Positions 14,782 to 23,691 are shown, counted from the first letter of the stretch. The stretch: DNA of 64,000 nucleotides from DASWOJ01 sp964242415 (GCA_964242415.1 CAXTAT010000007.1:124001-188000); one strand, 5' to 3'. The notes: generated by a model not told the origin, from the sequence alone. Numbers and translations: made by a program.

Positions 14782-15600
14782 ATGCAGCCAAGGCTCATCC
14801 GTTATGCCGCACCCGAACCGCGCCAGCCTCGCCCCCCGGTCCTCGACCTGTTCAGCGGCATCGGCGGGTTCAGCCTCGGCCTGCACTGGTCCGGCCTGCA
14901 AACGGTGGCCTTCTGCGAGTTCGACCCCTTCGCACGCCGGGTGCTCGCCCGGCACTGGCCCGGCATCCCAACCTACCCCGATATCCGTACCCTCGACGCT
15001 GCCCGGCTGCAGGCCGACGAGGTGCCGCGGCCCTGGCTGGTGTGCGGCGGCTTCCCCTGCCAGGACAGCAGCCTCGCCGGTCGTGGCGCCGGGATCGAGG
15101 GCTCGCGCACGGGCCTGTGGTCCCACATGGCGCGCCTCGTCGCCGAGCTGCGACCGCGCTGGGTGGTGGCTGAGAACGCTCCTGGCCTGCGAGGCCGCGG
15201 CGCGGACCGGGTGCTGCGTGACTTGGAGGCTGCGGGCTACGCCGGCTGGCCGCTGGTGGTGGGTGCTGTCCATGCCGGTGCCCCGCACCGCCGGTCGCGC
15301 GTGTGGCTGGTGGCGCAAGCCGTTGCTGCCGACCCCGGTGGCGCGGGACTGGAAATGGGGCAGCGTGGCGCAGCAGGGCCGCCGCCGGGCCTGCCAGTTG
15401 AGCGACGCGGTGGGTGGCCGGCTGCATCCGGAGTATGCCGAGTGGATGATGGGCTACCCGCCGGGCTGGACCGCGTTGGGCGCCTGAGGGCGCTGGGCAA
15501 CGCTGTGGCGCCCGCGAATGCGGCGATGGTGGGACGGGCGCTGCTGGCGGCGAGTGGGACGGAGCAGGGTGCATGCGCTCCCAACATGGCAACGTACTAG
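14782..15600 (+). CDS. DNA (cytosine-5) methyltransferase, C-terminal region readable in two frames
   Basis: Phage-type C5 methyltransferase of 272 residues. Motif I is LDLFSGIGGFSLGL (from residue 21). Motif IV is GGFPCQDSS with catalytic Cys93. Motif VI is ENAP (131-134), motif VIII PHRRSRVW (168-175), and motif X RLRALGNAVAP is near the C-terminus. Between about 15310 and 15475 the next frame reads LLPTPVARDWKWGS and LHPEYAEWMMGYPPGWTALG, also typical of this enzyme family, and stops at 15487. Either two compensating frameshifts are present or the main frame has its own valid C-terminus (VCRVDDGLPAGLDR). The gene is isolated between a repeat and a toxin remnant, suggesting a phage-derived orphan methylase. 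Confidence 0.8.
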   Translation: MQPRLIRYAAPEPRQPRPPVLDLFSGIGGFSLGLHWSGLQTVAFCEFDPFARRVLARHWPGIPTYPDIRTLDAARLQADEVPRPWLVCGGFPCQDSSLAGRGAGIEGSRTGLWSHMARLVAELRPRWVVAENAPGLRGRGADRVLRDLEAAGYAGWPLVVGAVHAGAPHRRSRVWLVAQAVAADPGGAGLEMGQRGAAGPPPGLPVERRGGWPAASGVCRVDDGLPAGLDRVGRLRALGNAVAPANAAMVGRALLAASGTEQGACAPNMATY

Positions 15601-15609
15601 CCTGCTTCC

Positions 15610-15883
15610 GTGCGGATCGTAGCCGGGCGCGTGTTGCGGGACTCCTGGATTAACACCCCCGGGTCGAGACGCCGCTCAACACCTGGCACCGTCTCGTCCG
15701 TGCTGCGGACTGGACGGGTCCGGCCGTCATCAAGGCGCAATTCCGATCTGCCGACTTTGTTGCTGGCAACCGGGTGATCTTCGACATTGCAGGCAACACC
15801 TCTCGCCTGATTGCCTGGGTCGCCTGTAATCGCCATGCCGTGCTGATCAAGTTTGTCGGCACACAACGGCCTGACCGTCAAAG
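15610..15883 (+). pseudogene. HigB/RelE-type toxin remnant with frameshift
   Basis: GTG at 15610 opens RIVAGRVLRDSW, like the HigB N-terminus. After about 15650 the homology continues in another frame: HPRVETPLNTWHRLV, VIKAQFRSADFV, NRVIFDIAGNTSRLI and VLIKFVGTQ. The join needs a 1-nt loss or 2-nt gain. The normal C-terminus and stop are gone, and the frame runs into the convergent glycosyltransferase. No antitoxin gene follows. This is a dead toxin of a HigBA-type module, consistent with mobile DNA residue beside the methyltransferase. Confidence 0.75.
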
Positions 15884-17014
15884 CCGCAGCAGCACATCCA
15901 CTGCCTTGGCAGCCCTGGCCCAACTGAACCGCTCCGCCACCCAGTCCCGCGCCGCCCCGCCGAGCCGCAGGCAGCCTGCCTGGTTCCGCAACAGCGCCGC
16001 CGCCGCGGCCGCGAGGCTCGCAGCGTCCGCCGCCATCAGCCCCTCATGTCCCGGCGGCAGCACCAGGCCATTGGCGGCCAGCGGCGTCAGGACGCAGGGG
16101 CGGGCGCTGGCCCAGGTTTCCAGCACCTTGTTCTTCAGCCCTACCCCGGTCCGCATCGGCGCCAGCCCGATCCAGGCGCGGGACAGCACGGCGGGGATGC
16201 TGGGCACGTCCGCCAGGACCTCGATGCCATCCCGCCCGTGCAGCGCCTGGATGGCACGGCCAGGGCGGCGACCGCCGATCAGCAGGCGGGCGCCGGGCAC
16301 GGCGGCACGGACGCGAGGCCAGACCTGGCGGGCCAGGAAGGCCACGGCGTCCATGTTGGGCAGGTAGTCCAGGGTGCCGACGAAGGCGGCGGTCGGCGCC
16401 GGGTCGGGCCGGCCGCTCCCCGCCTCGCCCAGCCCTGGCAGGTCCACGCCGTTGGCGATGACCGCGACGGGCCGGCCGCCGATGCGCGCCATGCCGGCAG
16501 CGTCATCCCCGCCGACGCAGGCGGTGGCGGTGAAGCCGCGGACGGCGTAACGCGCCCAGCGCAGGCTGGCCGGCAACTCTCGCACGGCGCGGGCGCGGGC
16601 GCGCCAGCCGGGTCCTGCTCCGGGGGTGCCGGTTGCCGTGCGCCAGAACTCCAGCGGGTTGCAGTCGATCATGTCCATGACGGCCGGCGGGACGCCATGG
16701 GTGCCGGCGCCCCGCCAGGCGGCTTCCGCCCCCGGCCAGACCAGGCCGCGGTCATGGGGTCCGGCGTGCAGCAGTGCGGCGCGCACCGGCGCCGGGTCGA
16801 ACCGCCAGGGATAGGCCAGGCCGGTGCCATTCAGCACAACCGGCAGGTGCCGCGCCGTGCCCGGCGGCGGGTCGCCGGGACAGACGAGCGTGATGCGCCA
16901 CCCCGTCGCCAATCCGCGCACCAGCCCGGCGACTCGCAGCGCATAGCCATCCCGGACCGGCCAGGGCGGCAAGGTGCAGACGGCCAGCAAGGTCGGGTGC
17001 GCGGGGAGCGACAT
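15878..17014 (-). CDS. GT4-type glycosyltransferase
   Basis: 378 residues, GT-B fold expected. N-terminal LLAVCTLPPWPVRDGYALRVAGLVRGL is the acceptor-side Rossmann start with a WPVRDGYALR pattern common in group 1 family members. The C-terminal half has AFVGTLDYLPNMDAVAFLARQVWP and LIGGRRPG, and the nucleotide-sugar binding region is APMRTGVGLKNKVLETWASARPCV. The substrate cannot be read from sequence. No capsule or exopolysaccharide genes are adjacent, so the gene stands alone, convergent with the toxin remnant. Confidence 0.85.
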   Translation of the reverse strand: MSLPAHPTLLAVCTLPPWPVRDGYALRVAGLVRGLATGWRITLVCPGDPPPGTARHLPVVLNGTGLAYPWRFDPAPVRAALLHAGPHDRGLVWPGAEAAWRGAGTHGVPPAVMDMIDCNPLEFWRTATGTPGAGPGWRARARAVRELPASLRWARYAVRGFTATACVGGDDAAGMARIGGRPVAVIANGVDLPGLGEAGSGRPDPAPTAAFVGTLDYLPNMDAVAFLARQVWPRVRAAVPGARLLIGGRRPGRAIQALHGRDGIEVLADVPSIPAVLSRAWIGLAPMRTGVGLKNKVLETWASARPCVLTPLAANGLVLPPGHEGLMAADAASLAAAAAALLRNQAGCLRLGGAARDWVAERFSWARAAKAVDVLLRL

Positions 17015-17064
17015 CGGGCCAGCTTATACCAGCCGTTGGTGAGTCTGACCGGTGCGGGCGTGCC

Positions 17065-17155
17065 GTCATGGCGAGCCACACTTGCGGCGCGGATAGGCGG
17101 CAAGGGCCGTCTATGCGGCCTTTGGATTGCCGCGCCGAAGCCGGCTCTGACGGCA
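17065..17155. repeat. Family A repeat, copy 3 (degenerate)
   Basis: GTCATGGCGAGCCACACTTG at the left and GATTGCCGCGCCGAAGCC...GACGGCAC at the right. Ends are mutated compared with the other copies. The 570-bp gap 17015-17584 consists mainly of this copy, copy 4 and short spacer; no gene was seen. Confidence 0.7.
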
Positions 17156-17252
17156 CGGCTCGGGACGGCAGCGGCCAGGGTCGCCGGTATTGTTGCTCTC
17201 CGCCCTGACCCTTGCGATGCCGCACCCAATCAGGCCCGTCACTTCAGGCCCC

Positions 17253-17355
17253 GTCATTGCGAGCCGGCTTCGGCGCGGCAATCCAGGGGGCATGGGCTGG
17301 GGTTCTGGTCGTGCGGCCCTGGATTGCCGCGTCGCAAGCGCTCCTCGCAATGACG
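17253..17355. repeat. Family A repeat, copy 4
   Basis: GTCATTGCGAGCCGGCTTCGG at the left and GATTGCCGCGTCGCAAGCGC then CTCGCAATGACGA at the right, with GGCAATCCAGG / CCCTGGATTGCC inner arms. Confidence 0.85.
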
Positions 17356-17584
17356 ACGGGGCAATGACAGATGGGACAACGACGAGCGAGGAAGCGGGCG
17401 AACCGGTCAGTGCAGATACCGTTGGTATCGGACCTTGATCCACACACCTCCCGCAACGGCCATCCACCCTGGATGCCGCCGCCGGAACCCTGCATAGTGC
17501 TCAAGGGAACCGGCGGTCAGCATACAGGCCGCCTCCGTCCACGGGGTGCTGCATGGCTTCATCGACCGGCATGGCAGACGCGTG

Positions 17585-18094
17585 ATGGATGGGGGCCGGG
17601 TGCCGCCCAGCCGCGGCCTGCGGCTGTCGTCCGACCTGTTCCTCAACGTCGAGCACGGCGTGCTGATCGCGCTGGGCCTGGTGCTGTCGCTGACGGCGGT
17701 GATCGCGCTGATCGGGGCGGCTCTCTCCCTGTGGGAGGGCGTGGTGAACTGGAGCGGCGGGTCCGGCCTGCTGCTCATCATCGACCGCCTGCTGTTCGTG
17801 CTGATGCTGGCCGAGATCCTGCACACCGTCCGGGTGTCGATCCAGTCGGGCACCCTGAACTGCGAGCCGTTCCTGATCGTCGGCCTGATCGCCTCGATCC
17901 GCCGGGTGCTGGTGATCACGCTGGAGTCCTCGCAAGCGACACCGGGCAAGCCAACGGCGGAGCCGGGGCACGAGGCGGTGTTCCAGGCGTCGATGATCGA
18001 GCTAGGGGTGCTGGGCGGGCTGATCCTGGTGATGGTGGTGTCGATCTTCCTGCTGCGGCGCAGCGGCGGAAGCGACGAGGCCCTGGGGACGTAG
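17585..18094 (+). CDS. PsiE-family membrane protein
   Basis: 169 residues with four predicted transmembrane helices (VLIALGLVLSLTAVIALIGAAL, LLIIDRLLFVLMLAEILHTV, the stretch around LIVGLIASIRRVLVITLES and LGGLILVMVVSIFLLRR). The central EILHTVRVSI...FLIVGLIASIRR block matches the phosphate-starvation-inducible PsiE family of unknown function. ATG 17585 was preferred to GTG 17546. It is 3 bp from the next gene, another small membrane protein. Confidence 0.8.
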   Translation: MDGGRVPPSRGLRLSSDLFLNVEHGVLIALGLVLSLTAVIALIGAALSLWEGVVNWSGGSGLLLIIDRLLFVLMLAEILHTVRVSIQSGTLNCEPFLIVGLIASIRRVLVITLESSQATPGKPTAEPGHEAVFQASMIELGVLGGLILVMVVSIFLLRRSGGSDEALGT

Positions 18095-18097
18095 CGG

Positions 18098-18658
18098 ATG
18101 CCGGACGGCCCGCCCGCCCTGGGATCGCCCGCCCTGGGTCCACCTGCCTTGCGCCCGCTGCCGGCGGTGATCTTCGCCTCGCGCTGGCTGCAACTGCCGA
18201 TGTACCTCGGGCTGATCGTGGCGCAGGGCGTTTACGTGTTCCTGTTCCTCAAGGAGCTGCTGCACCTCGTGACCCACGCGGCGGAGTTCAACGAGCAGCA
18301 GATCATGCTGCTGGTGCTCGGCCTGATCGACGTGGTGATGATCAGCAACCTGCTGGTCATGGTGATCATCGGCGGCTACGAGACGTTCGTGTCGCGGCTG
18401 GGCCTGGTCGGCCACCCGGAGGCGCCGGAGTGGCTGGGGCACGTGAATTCCGGGCTGCTGAAGGTGAAGCTGGCGATGGCGATCATCGGCATCAGCAGCA
18501 TTCACCTGCTGCGCAGCTTCATCGAGCTGGGGACGGCCAGCACCGACACCTCGCTGCACTACGACCAGGTGATGTGGCAGACGATCATCCACGGCATGTT
18601 CATCCTGTCCGCCATCGGCCTGGCCTACGTGGACCGGATGGGCGAGGCGTCGCATTAA
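18098..18658 (+). CDS. UPF0114 (YqhA-like) membrane protein
   Basis: 186 residues. After a Pro-rich leader, SRWLQLPMYLGLIVAQGVYVFLFLKELLHL, IMLLVLGLIDVVMISNLLVMVIIGGYETFVSRL and the VKLAMAIIGISSIHLLRSFI block are the defining segments of the UPF0114 family, with four membrane helices. The function is unknown. The N-terminal PALGSPALGPPALRPLP is encoded by a 15-bp tandem repeat and is not conserved. It is coupled to the PsiE-family gene. Confidence 0.88.
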   Translation: MPDGPPALGSPALGPPALRPLPAVIFASRWLQLPMYLGLIVAQGVYVFLFLKELLHLVTHAAEFNEQQIMLLVLGLIDVVMISNLLVMVIIGGYETFVSRLGLVGHPEAPEWLGHVNSGLLKVKLAMAIIGISSIHLLRSFIELGTASTDTSLHYDQVMWQTIIHGMFILSAIGLAYVDRMGEASH

Positions 18659-18680
18659 ATCGCATCAAGAAGGGCAGGAC

Positions 18681-19316
18681 ATGCAGCTTTACGGCTTCTG
18701 GCGGTCGCTGGCGACCTACCGCGTGCGGGTGGCGCTGAACCTCAAGGGGGTGAGGGTGGCCGAGACCGCCATCGACCTGGACCGGGGGGACCAGCACGCG
18801 CCGGGGTTCCGGGCGCTGAACCCAATGGGTGGCGTGCCGGCGCTGGTGCTGGACGACGGCACGGCGCTGACGCAGTCGCTGGCGATCCTGGAGTGGATCG
18901 AGGAGACCTATCCGACGCCGCCCCTGCTGCCCACCGGCGCCGCCGCCCGCGCCCGGGTGCGCGCCCTGTGCGCCATCACGGCGGCCGACACGCATCCGCT
19001 GGTGGTGCCGCGGGTGCAGGGCTACCTGGGCCGGGTGTTCGGCGCCGACGACGCGGCCCGGCAGACCTGGGCGGCGCACTGGTTCACCCAGGGCCTGCAA
19101 GCCTACGAGGCGCAGGTCGGGCCTGGGCCGTTCTGCGCCGGGGACGCGCCGGGGATGGCCGACGCCTGCTTGGCCAGCCACGTCGCCGGGGCGGAGCGGT
19201 TCAAGGCGGACCTGCAGCCCTTCACCACGGTGCGGCGCATCCAGGCAGCGTGCATGGCGCTGCCGGCCTTCGCCGACGCCCATCCGCTGCGCCAGCCTGG
19301 CGCCCCGGCGGCCTGA
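18681..19316 (+). CDS. maiA: Maleylacetoacetate isomerase / zeta-class glutathione transferase
   Basis: 211 residues. N-terminal thioredoxin fold has YGFWRSLATYRVRVALNLKGV (residues 4-24), the SSxxxxRVR-like catalytic loop of zeta GSTs with SLATYRVR. NPMGGVPALVLDDG and LTQSLAILEWIEETYP bind glutathione. The C-terminal helical domain follows. It is expected to isomerise maleylacetoacetate in tyrosine/homogentisate breakdown, though no other gene of that pathway lies here. Confidence 0.85.
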   Translation: MQLYGFWRSLATYRVRVALNLKGVRVAETAIDLDRGDQHAPGFRALNPMGGVPALVLDDGTALTQSLAILEWIEETYPTPPLLPTGAAARARVRALCAITAADTHPLVVPRVQGYLGRVFGADDAARQTWAAHWFTQGLQAYEAQVGPGPFCAGDAPGMADACLASHVAGAERFKADLQPFTTVRRIQAACMALPAFADAHPLRQPGAPAA

Positions 19317-19321
19317 CCGGG

Positions 19322-19852
19322 ATGCGCGCCTGGCTGCTCCTGGCTTGCGCGGTGCTGGCCAGCCCGGCGCAGGCACGCGTCACCGCACGCATGGTCGCGT
19401 GGGGGGAGATGGAGGCCGCCGACATCGGCCCCATGTCGCCCGACGCGCACGAGCACGCGCTGACCCGCGGCCGCACCATCGCCGACCCGGTCATCACCCG
19501 GCAGACTGACCACATTGTCGCCCGGCTGTGCCAGCAGTTCGGCGCGACCGCCGCGTTCACCGCCGGGCCGGGCGAGGCGCTGCCGGACCGGGTGCAGGTC
19601 CACTCCCGCCATCCGGTGCTGACCCGGCCGGAGGATGGCGCGACCAGCACGGATGATAGCTTCGAGACCTCGGTCGCGGGCGGGCAGGCGACGGTGGGGT
19701 TCACGTTCGACCACGCGTGGGAGCTGCAGCCGGGGACGTGGACGATGGAGTTCAGGGTGGACGGCCAGGTGGTGGCGGCGCAGTCGTTCGTCGTCACCCT
19801 GCCGCCGGCGGGGTCGCCGCAGACGGTGTGCGTGGCGGGGCCGACGTCGTGA
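19322..19852 (+). CDS. Secreted DUF3859-like protein
   Basis: 176 residues with a signal peptide (MRAWLLLACAVLASPAQA, cleavage near residue 18). The mature part resembles DUF3859: RHPVLTRPEDGA, VGFTFDHAWELQPGTWTMEFRVDGQVVAAQSFVV. It is likely periplasmic and of unknown function. Its start is 5 bp after maiA, so it may share its transcript. Confidence 0.7.
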   Translation: MRAWLLLACAVLASPAQARVTARMVAWGEMEAADIGPMSPDAHEHALTRGRTIADPVITRQTDHIVARLCQQFGATAAFTAGPGEALPDRVQVHSRHPVLTRPEDGATSTDDSFETSVAGGQATVGFTFDHAWELQPGTWTMEFRVDGQVVAAQSFVVTLPPAGSPQTVCVAGPTS

Positions 19853-20008
19853 TGACAGGCTCCTTTGATTCGCCAACGGACAGCCTTCCCAGCATCGAAA
19901 CCTCTGCTAGCCCCCCTTGATACCATTCCGCCGCGCCCTGACTGTTCCATCCCGCCTTCAAATCTGGCTTTTGCCGCCCCATCTTCTGTGCAGCAAGGAG
20001 GGCCAACA

Positions 20009-20566
20009 ATGCCAATAACCAACCTAGAGACCGCCACCCTCGGCGGCGGCTGCTTCTGGTGCCTGGAGCCGGTGTTCCTGGGCCTGCGCGGCGTGCAGTC
20101 CAGCGTGTCCGGCTATGCCGGCGGCACCGTGCCCAATCCCACCTATGAGCAGGTCTGCGGCAAGCGCACCGGCCACGCCGAAGTGGTGCAGGTCACCTTC
20201 GATCCGGCCGAGATCAGCTATGCCGACATCCTGCGCGTGTTCTTCACCCTGCACGATCCCACCACGCCCAATCAGCAGGGCGCCGACGTCGGGCCGCAAT
20301 ACCGCAGCATCGTCCTGACCCACACCGACGCGCAGGCGGAGACGGCCCGCACGGTCAAGGCCGAGATGGACGCCAGCGGCGTCTGGGGCCGGCCGATCGT
20401 CACCGAGATCGTGCCGCTGACCACGTTCTACCGGGCCGAGGACGAGCACCAGGACTACTACGCCCGCAATCCCTGGTCCGGCTACTGCCGGGCGGTGATC
20501 ACCCCCAAGGTCGCCAAGCTCCGCAAGCTGTTCAACGACCGCCTGAAGGCGCCGCAGGCCGCTTGA
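20009..20566 (+). CDS. msrA: Peptide-methionine (S)-S-oxide reductase
   Basis: 185 residues. Repairs methionine-S-sulfoxide in proteins. The catalytic motif GGGCFWCLE is at residues 11-19, GYAGG(T) and TGHAEVVQVTFDP are conserved, and the C-terminal half has EDEHQDYY. An AAGGAGG site precedes ATG 20009. It is a stand-alone gene. Confidence 0.96.
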   Translation: MPITNLETATLGGGCFWCLEPVFLGLRGVQSSVSGYAGGTVPNPTYEQVCGKRTGHAEVVQVTFDPAEISYADILRVFFTLHDPTTPNQQGADVGPQYRSIVLTHTDAQAETARTVKAEMDASGVWGRPIVTEIVPLTTFYRAEDEHQDYYARNPWSGYCRAVITPKVAKLRKLFNDRLKAPQAA

Positions 20567-20594
20567 GTGGTTCCGGCTTGATTGAGGCCGGGGC

Positions 20595-21215
20595 GTGAGC
20601 GAGGCCCAGGCCCGGCAGGTGGTTGCGTCCGCCTACCGGGCATTGGGTGCCGCCGGGCTGATCGCTGGCAGCAGCGGCAATGTCAGCATGCGGGTGGTTG
20701 GCGGCATGGTGATCTCCCCCACCGGCGCCTCGGCGGAACTCATCGACGAGGCCAGCCTGGTCTGCACAGCCCTGGACGCCCCGGCACCGCGGGCGAGCAG
20801 CGAGTGGGCGCTGCACGCAGCGCTGTTGCTGGCGCGGCCCGAGCTGGGCGCCATCGTCCACACCCACAGTGACGCCTGCACCGCGCTGGCCTGCCTGGGC
20901 GAGGCTTTGCCGGCGTTCCACTATTTAGTCGCCGGCTTTGGCGGGGACAGCGTGCGTTGCGCGCCCTACGCCACCTTCGGCACGCCCGAGCTGGCCGAGG
21001 CTGCTGCGGCGGCAATGACCGGGCGAACGGCTTGCCTGCTGGCCAATCACGGGATGGTTGCAGCAGGGCCGGAGATGGCGTCAGCGCTGGCGGCGGCGCG
21101 GCTGTTGGAGACCCTGGCGCGTCAATACCTGCTGGCCCGTGCAGCAGGGGACGTGCGGCTGCTGACGGCCGGGCAAATGGCCGCGGCGCGGGAGCGGTTC
21201 CGGACCTATGGGTAG
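20595..21215 (+). CDS. Class II aldolase-family protein
   Basis: 206 residues, GTG start. GLIAGSSGNVSMRV is the phosphate-binding signature, VHTHSDACTALACLG carries the metal-binding His pair, and LLANHGMVAAG the third histidine. The size and motifs fit L-fuculose/L-ribulose phosphate aldolase-type enzymes, including tetronate-phosphate decarboxylases. It might act with the tetronate genes 5 kb downstream, but the substrate is not readable. Confidence 0.82.
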   Translation: MSEAQARQVVASAYRALGAAGLIAGSSGNVSMRVVGGMVISPTGASAELIDEASLVCTALDAPAPRASSEWALHAALLLARPELGAIVHTHSDACTALACLGEALPAFHYLVAGFGGDSVRCAPYATFGTPELAEAAAAAMTGRTACLLANHGMVAAGPEMASALAAARLLETLARQYLLARAAGDVRLLTAGQMAAARERFRTYG

Positions 21216-21401
21216 CCGCTCTCGGTGGAGCCGCAGCTTGGCCGTTGCCGGACAGCATGGGCCGCATTCTCAATATGAAGCTCGGGCTACGGTATCGCCG
21301 GCGAGGTAACGCCTGCCAGGACCTTCCTGAACGGACAAGGGATGGCGAGGTGTGCAGTGCGCCAGCTTGCGTCCCGCACACCTCGCCATGCAACGCAGCC
21401 G

Positions 21402-22241
21402 TTAGTCGAACATGTCCCGCTGGGTCGCCGCGATATGGCCGTAGAGGGTCTGGAAGTGCAGCCAGCCGATGTAGTCGCTGCCGACATGCTCGCGGCTGTA
21501 TTCGGCCGTCTTCTGCGATACGATCTGCGGCTTGATCCCGGTCGCTTCGACAAGCAGTTGCTGCTGGCAGGCCCGCTCCAGGGCTATGAACCAGAACGCC
21601 GCATCGTCGATGCTGTGCCGGCTGGTGGTGAGCAGGCCGTGGTTCTGGTGCAGGACCCCGCGATTCCGGCCGATCTCCTTGGCGACCGACCAGCCGCTCT
21701 CCCGCTCCACGGCAACGGCCCCGGCAGAGGCGCCGATCACGGCATGGCTGTTGTAGAACGCCGCCGCATCCTGGCTGATCATGTCGAGCGGCCGCCCGGT
21801 CGTGCACCAGGCGGTGCCGTAGGTCGTATGCGCGTGGCACATCGCCATCACGTCGGGATACTCCTCGTGCACGGCGCCGTGCAGGACGAAGCCGGCGCGG
21901 TTGATCGCATATTCGCCCTCGACGACCGTGCCCTTGTGGTCGGCCAGGATGAGGTTCGACATCCTCACCTGCGAGAAGTGAACGCACATCGGGTTGGTCC
22001 AGTACAGCTCCGGACGCCCGGGATCGCGCACCGTGAGGTGGCCGGCGAAGCCGTAGTCGAAGCCGTGCAGGGCAAAGGCGCGGCACGCGGCGACGAGGTG
22101 CTCCTTGCGGTACTTGCGCTCCGCCTCGACGTTCTCAAACTCCGGGATTTCCGGGAAGATCAAGCCTTCCTGCTCCGGCTGGTAGATCGAGACGCGTGGC
22201 TTCGCCACGGTGCGAACGGTGTCCATCATGGTATCGGGCAT
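21402..22241 (-). CDS. Class II aldolase/adducin-domain protein
   Basis: 279 residues. ACRAFALHGFDYGFAGHLTVRDPG, then AMCHAHTTYGTAW with the metal-binding His pair, and VLHQNHGLLTTSRHSIDDA with the third His. This is the longer adducin-type subgroup found with organic acid transporters. Catalytic role unknown. It lies 35 bp after the MFS gene on the same strand, probably an operon acting on the transported compound. Confidence 0.85.
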   Translation of the reverse strand: MPDTMMDTVRTVAKPRVSIYQPEQEGLIFPEIPEFENVEAERKYRKEHLVAACRAFALHGFDYGFAGHLTVRDPGRPELYWTNPMCVHFSQVRMSNLILADHKGTVVEGEYAINRAGFVLHGAVHEEYPDVMAMCHAHTTYGTAWCTTGRPLDMISQDAAAFYNSHAVIGASAGAVAVERESGWSVAKEIGRNRGVLHQNHGLLTTSRHSIDDAAFWFIALERACQQQLLVEATGIKPQIVSQKTAEYSREHVGSDYIGWLHFQTLYGHIAATQRDMFD

Positions 22242-22276
22242 TTGAGAAGCTCCTCTCCTCAGGTGGGTAAATGCGC

Positions 22277-23581
22277 TCAGCGATTGACGAGGCGCTTGGG
22301 CATCGTCAGGGCGAGAAGGCTGCCGACCAGCAGGCATCCGGCGAGGGTATAGACGCCCAAGGTGGTCGAGTGGGTGGCATCGATGATCCACCCGACGGCA
22401 TAGGGACTGACGAAGCCGGCGAGGTTGCCGACCGAGTTGATGACGGCGATGCCGCTCGCGGCTGCGGCGCCGGCCAGGACTGCGGTTGGCAGGCACCAGA
22501 ACTGCGCCAGCGTGACGAGCACGCCCGTGGTCGCGACGGTGAGGGCGATCTCGGCGACGGCGACATCCTTTGCGAACCAGATGCTGACCAGCCAGCCGGC
22601 CGTGCCGAGTATCCCCGGGACGACGATGTGCCAGCGGCGCTCCCGCGCAGCGTCCGACAGGCGGCCGCAGGTCACCATGCCGACAGCGGCGGCGGCGTAG
22701 GGCAGCACGGTCAGCAGCCCGATGCTCAGGGGGTCGGACACGCCAGTGCCCTTGATCAGCGTGGGCAGCCAGAAGCCGACGCCATACAGGCCCATGATGA
22801 AGAAGAAGTAGACGCCGCAGAGCTGCCAGACCCGGGGGTTGGTAAAGCCGTCGCGCAGCGAATGGGACGGCGTCTCCTGGCCATCACGGTCGATATTGTG
22901 CTGAAGGACAGCCTTTTCATTGGCGGTGAGCCACGACGCGTGGCTGATCCCGTTGTCGAGGCACCCCAGCACGACGGCGCCGAGGACCAGCGACGGAACC
23001 GCCTCGATCAGGAACATCCACTGCCAGCCGGCCAGGCCCAGCACACCTGACAGGGATGCCAGGATCCATCCCGACAGCGGGCCGCCGATCACGCCGGCGA
23101 TCGGGATGCCTGTCATGAACAGGCCGATGATGCCGCCCCGGCGGCGGGAGGGATACCAACAGGTCAAATAGAGGATGACGCCGGGGAACAGGCCCGCCTC
23201 CGCCACGCCGAGCAGGAAGCGGAGACCATAGAACACCGTCGGCGAGTGGACGAACACCATGCCGGCAGAGATCACCGCCCAGCTCACCATCACCCGGGCG
23301 ATCCACACGCGCGCCCCGACCTTGTGCAGGATGATGTTGCTGGGCACTTCGAACAGGAAGTAGCCGATGAAGAAGATGCCTGCACCCAGACCATAGACAG
23401 TCTCGCTGAAGTGGAGGTCGCCCAGCATCTGCAACTTTGCGAAGCCTACGTTCACCCGATCCAAGTAGGCCACAACGTAGCAGGCAAACAGCAGCGGTAT
23501 CAGGCGCCACGTTACCTTGCGGTAGAGTTGCGCCTCCGTGTCGGCAACTGCTCCCGGGGATACCAGTACTTCGGATGGCAT
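22277..23581 (-). CDS. MFS transporter, anion:cation symporter (ACS) family
   Basis: 434 residues, 12 membrane segments. Signature blocks are PLLFACYVVAYLDRVNVGFAKL, GAGIFFIGYFLFEVPSNIILHKVGARVWIARVMVSWAVISA and RFLLGVAEAGLFPGVILYLTCWYP, typical of the phthalate/tartrate/hexuronate ACS transporters. The product imports an organic anion. It is divergent from the LysR gene (110-bp gap), which probably controls it. Confidence 0.9.
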   Translation of the reverse strand: MPSEVLVSPGAVADTEAQLYRKVTWRLIPLLFACYVVAYLDRVNVGFAKLQMLGDLHFSETVYGLGAGIFFIGYFLFEVPSNIILHKVGARVWIARVMVSWAVISAGMVFVHSPTVFYGLRFLLGVAEAGLFPGVILYLTCWYPSRRRGGIIGLFMTGIPIAGVIGGPLSGWILASLSGVLGLAGWQWMFLIEAVPSLVLGAVVLGCLDNGISHASWLTANEKAVLQHNIDRDGQETPSHSLRDGFTNPRVWQLCGVYFFFIMGLYGVGFWLPTLIKGTGVSDPLSIGLLTVLPYAAAAVGMVTCGRLSDAARERRWHIVVPGILGTAGWLVSIWFAKDVAVAEIALTVATTGVLVTLAQFWCLPTAVLAGAAAASGIAVINSVGNLAGFVSPYAVGWIIDATHSTTLGVYTLAGCLLVGSLLALTMPKRLVNR

Positions 23582-23691
23582 GTCTTCGCTCCCCAAGCAG
23601 CGCCCTTATGACCGGGCTTCGAGGACATCCTGGATCAGGAGCGAGATTTGGCGCAAGCTAGGTTTTCTCACTTCGAGATGAATTCCATTCA

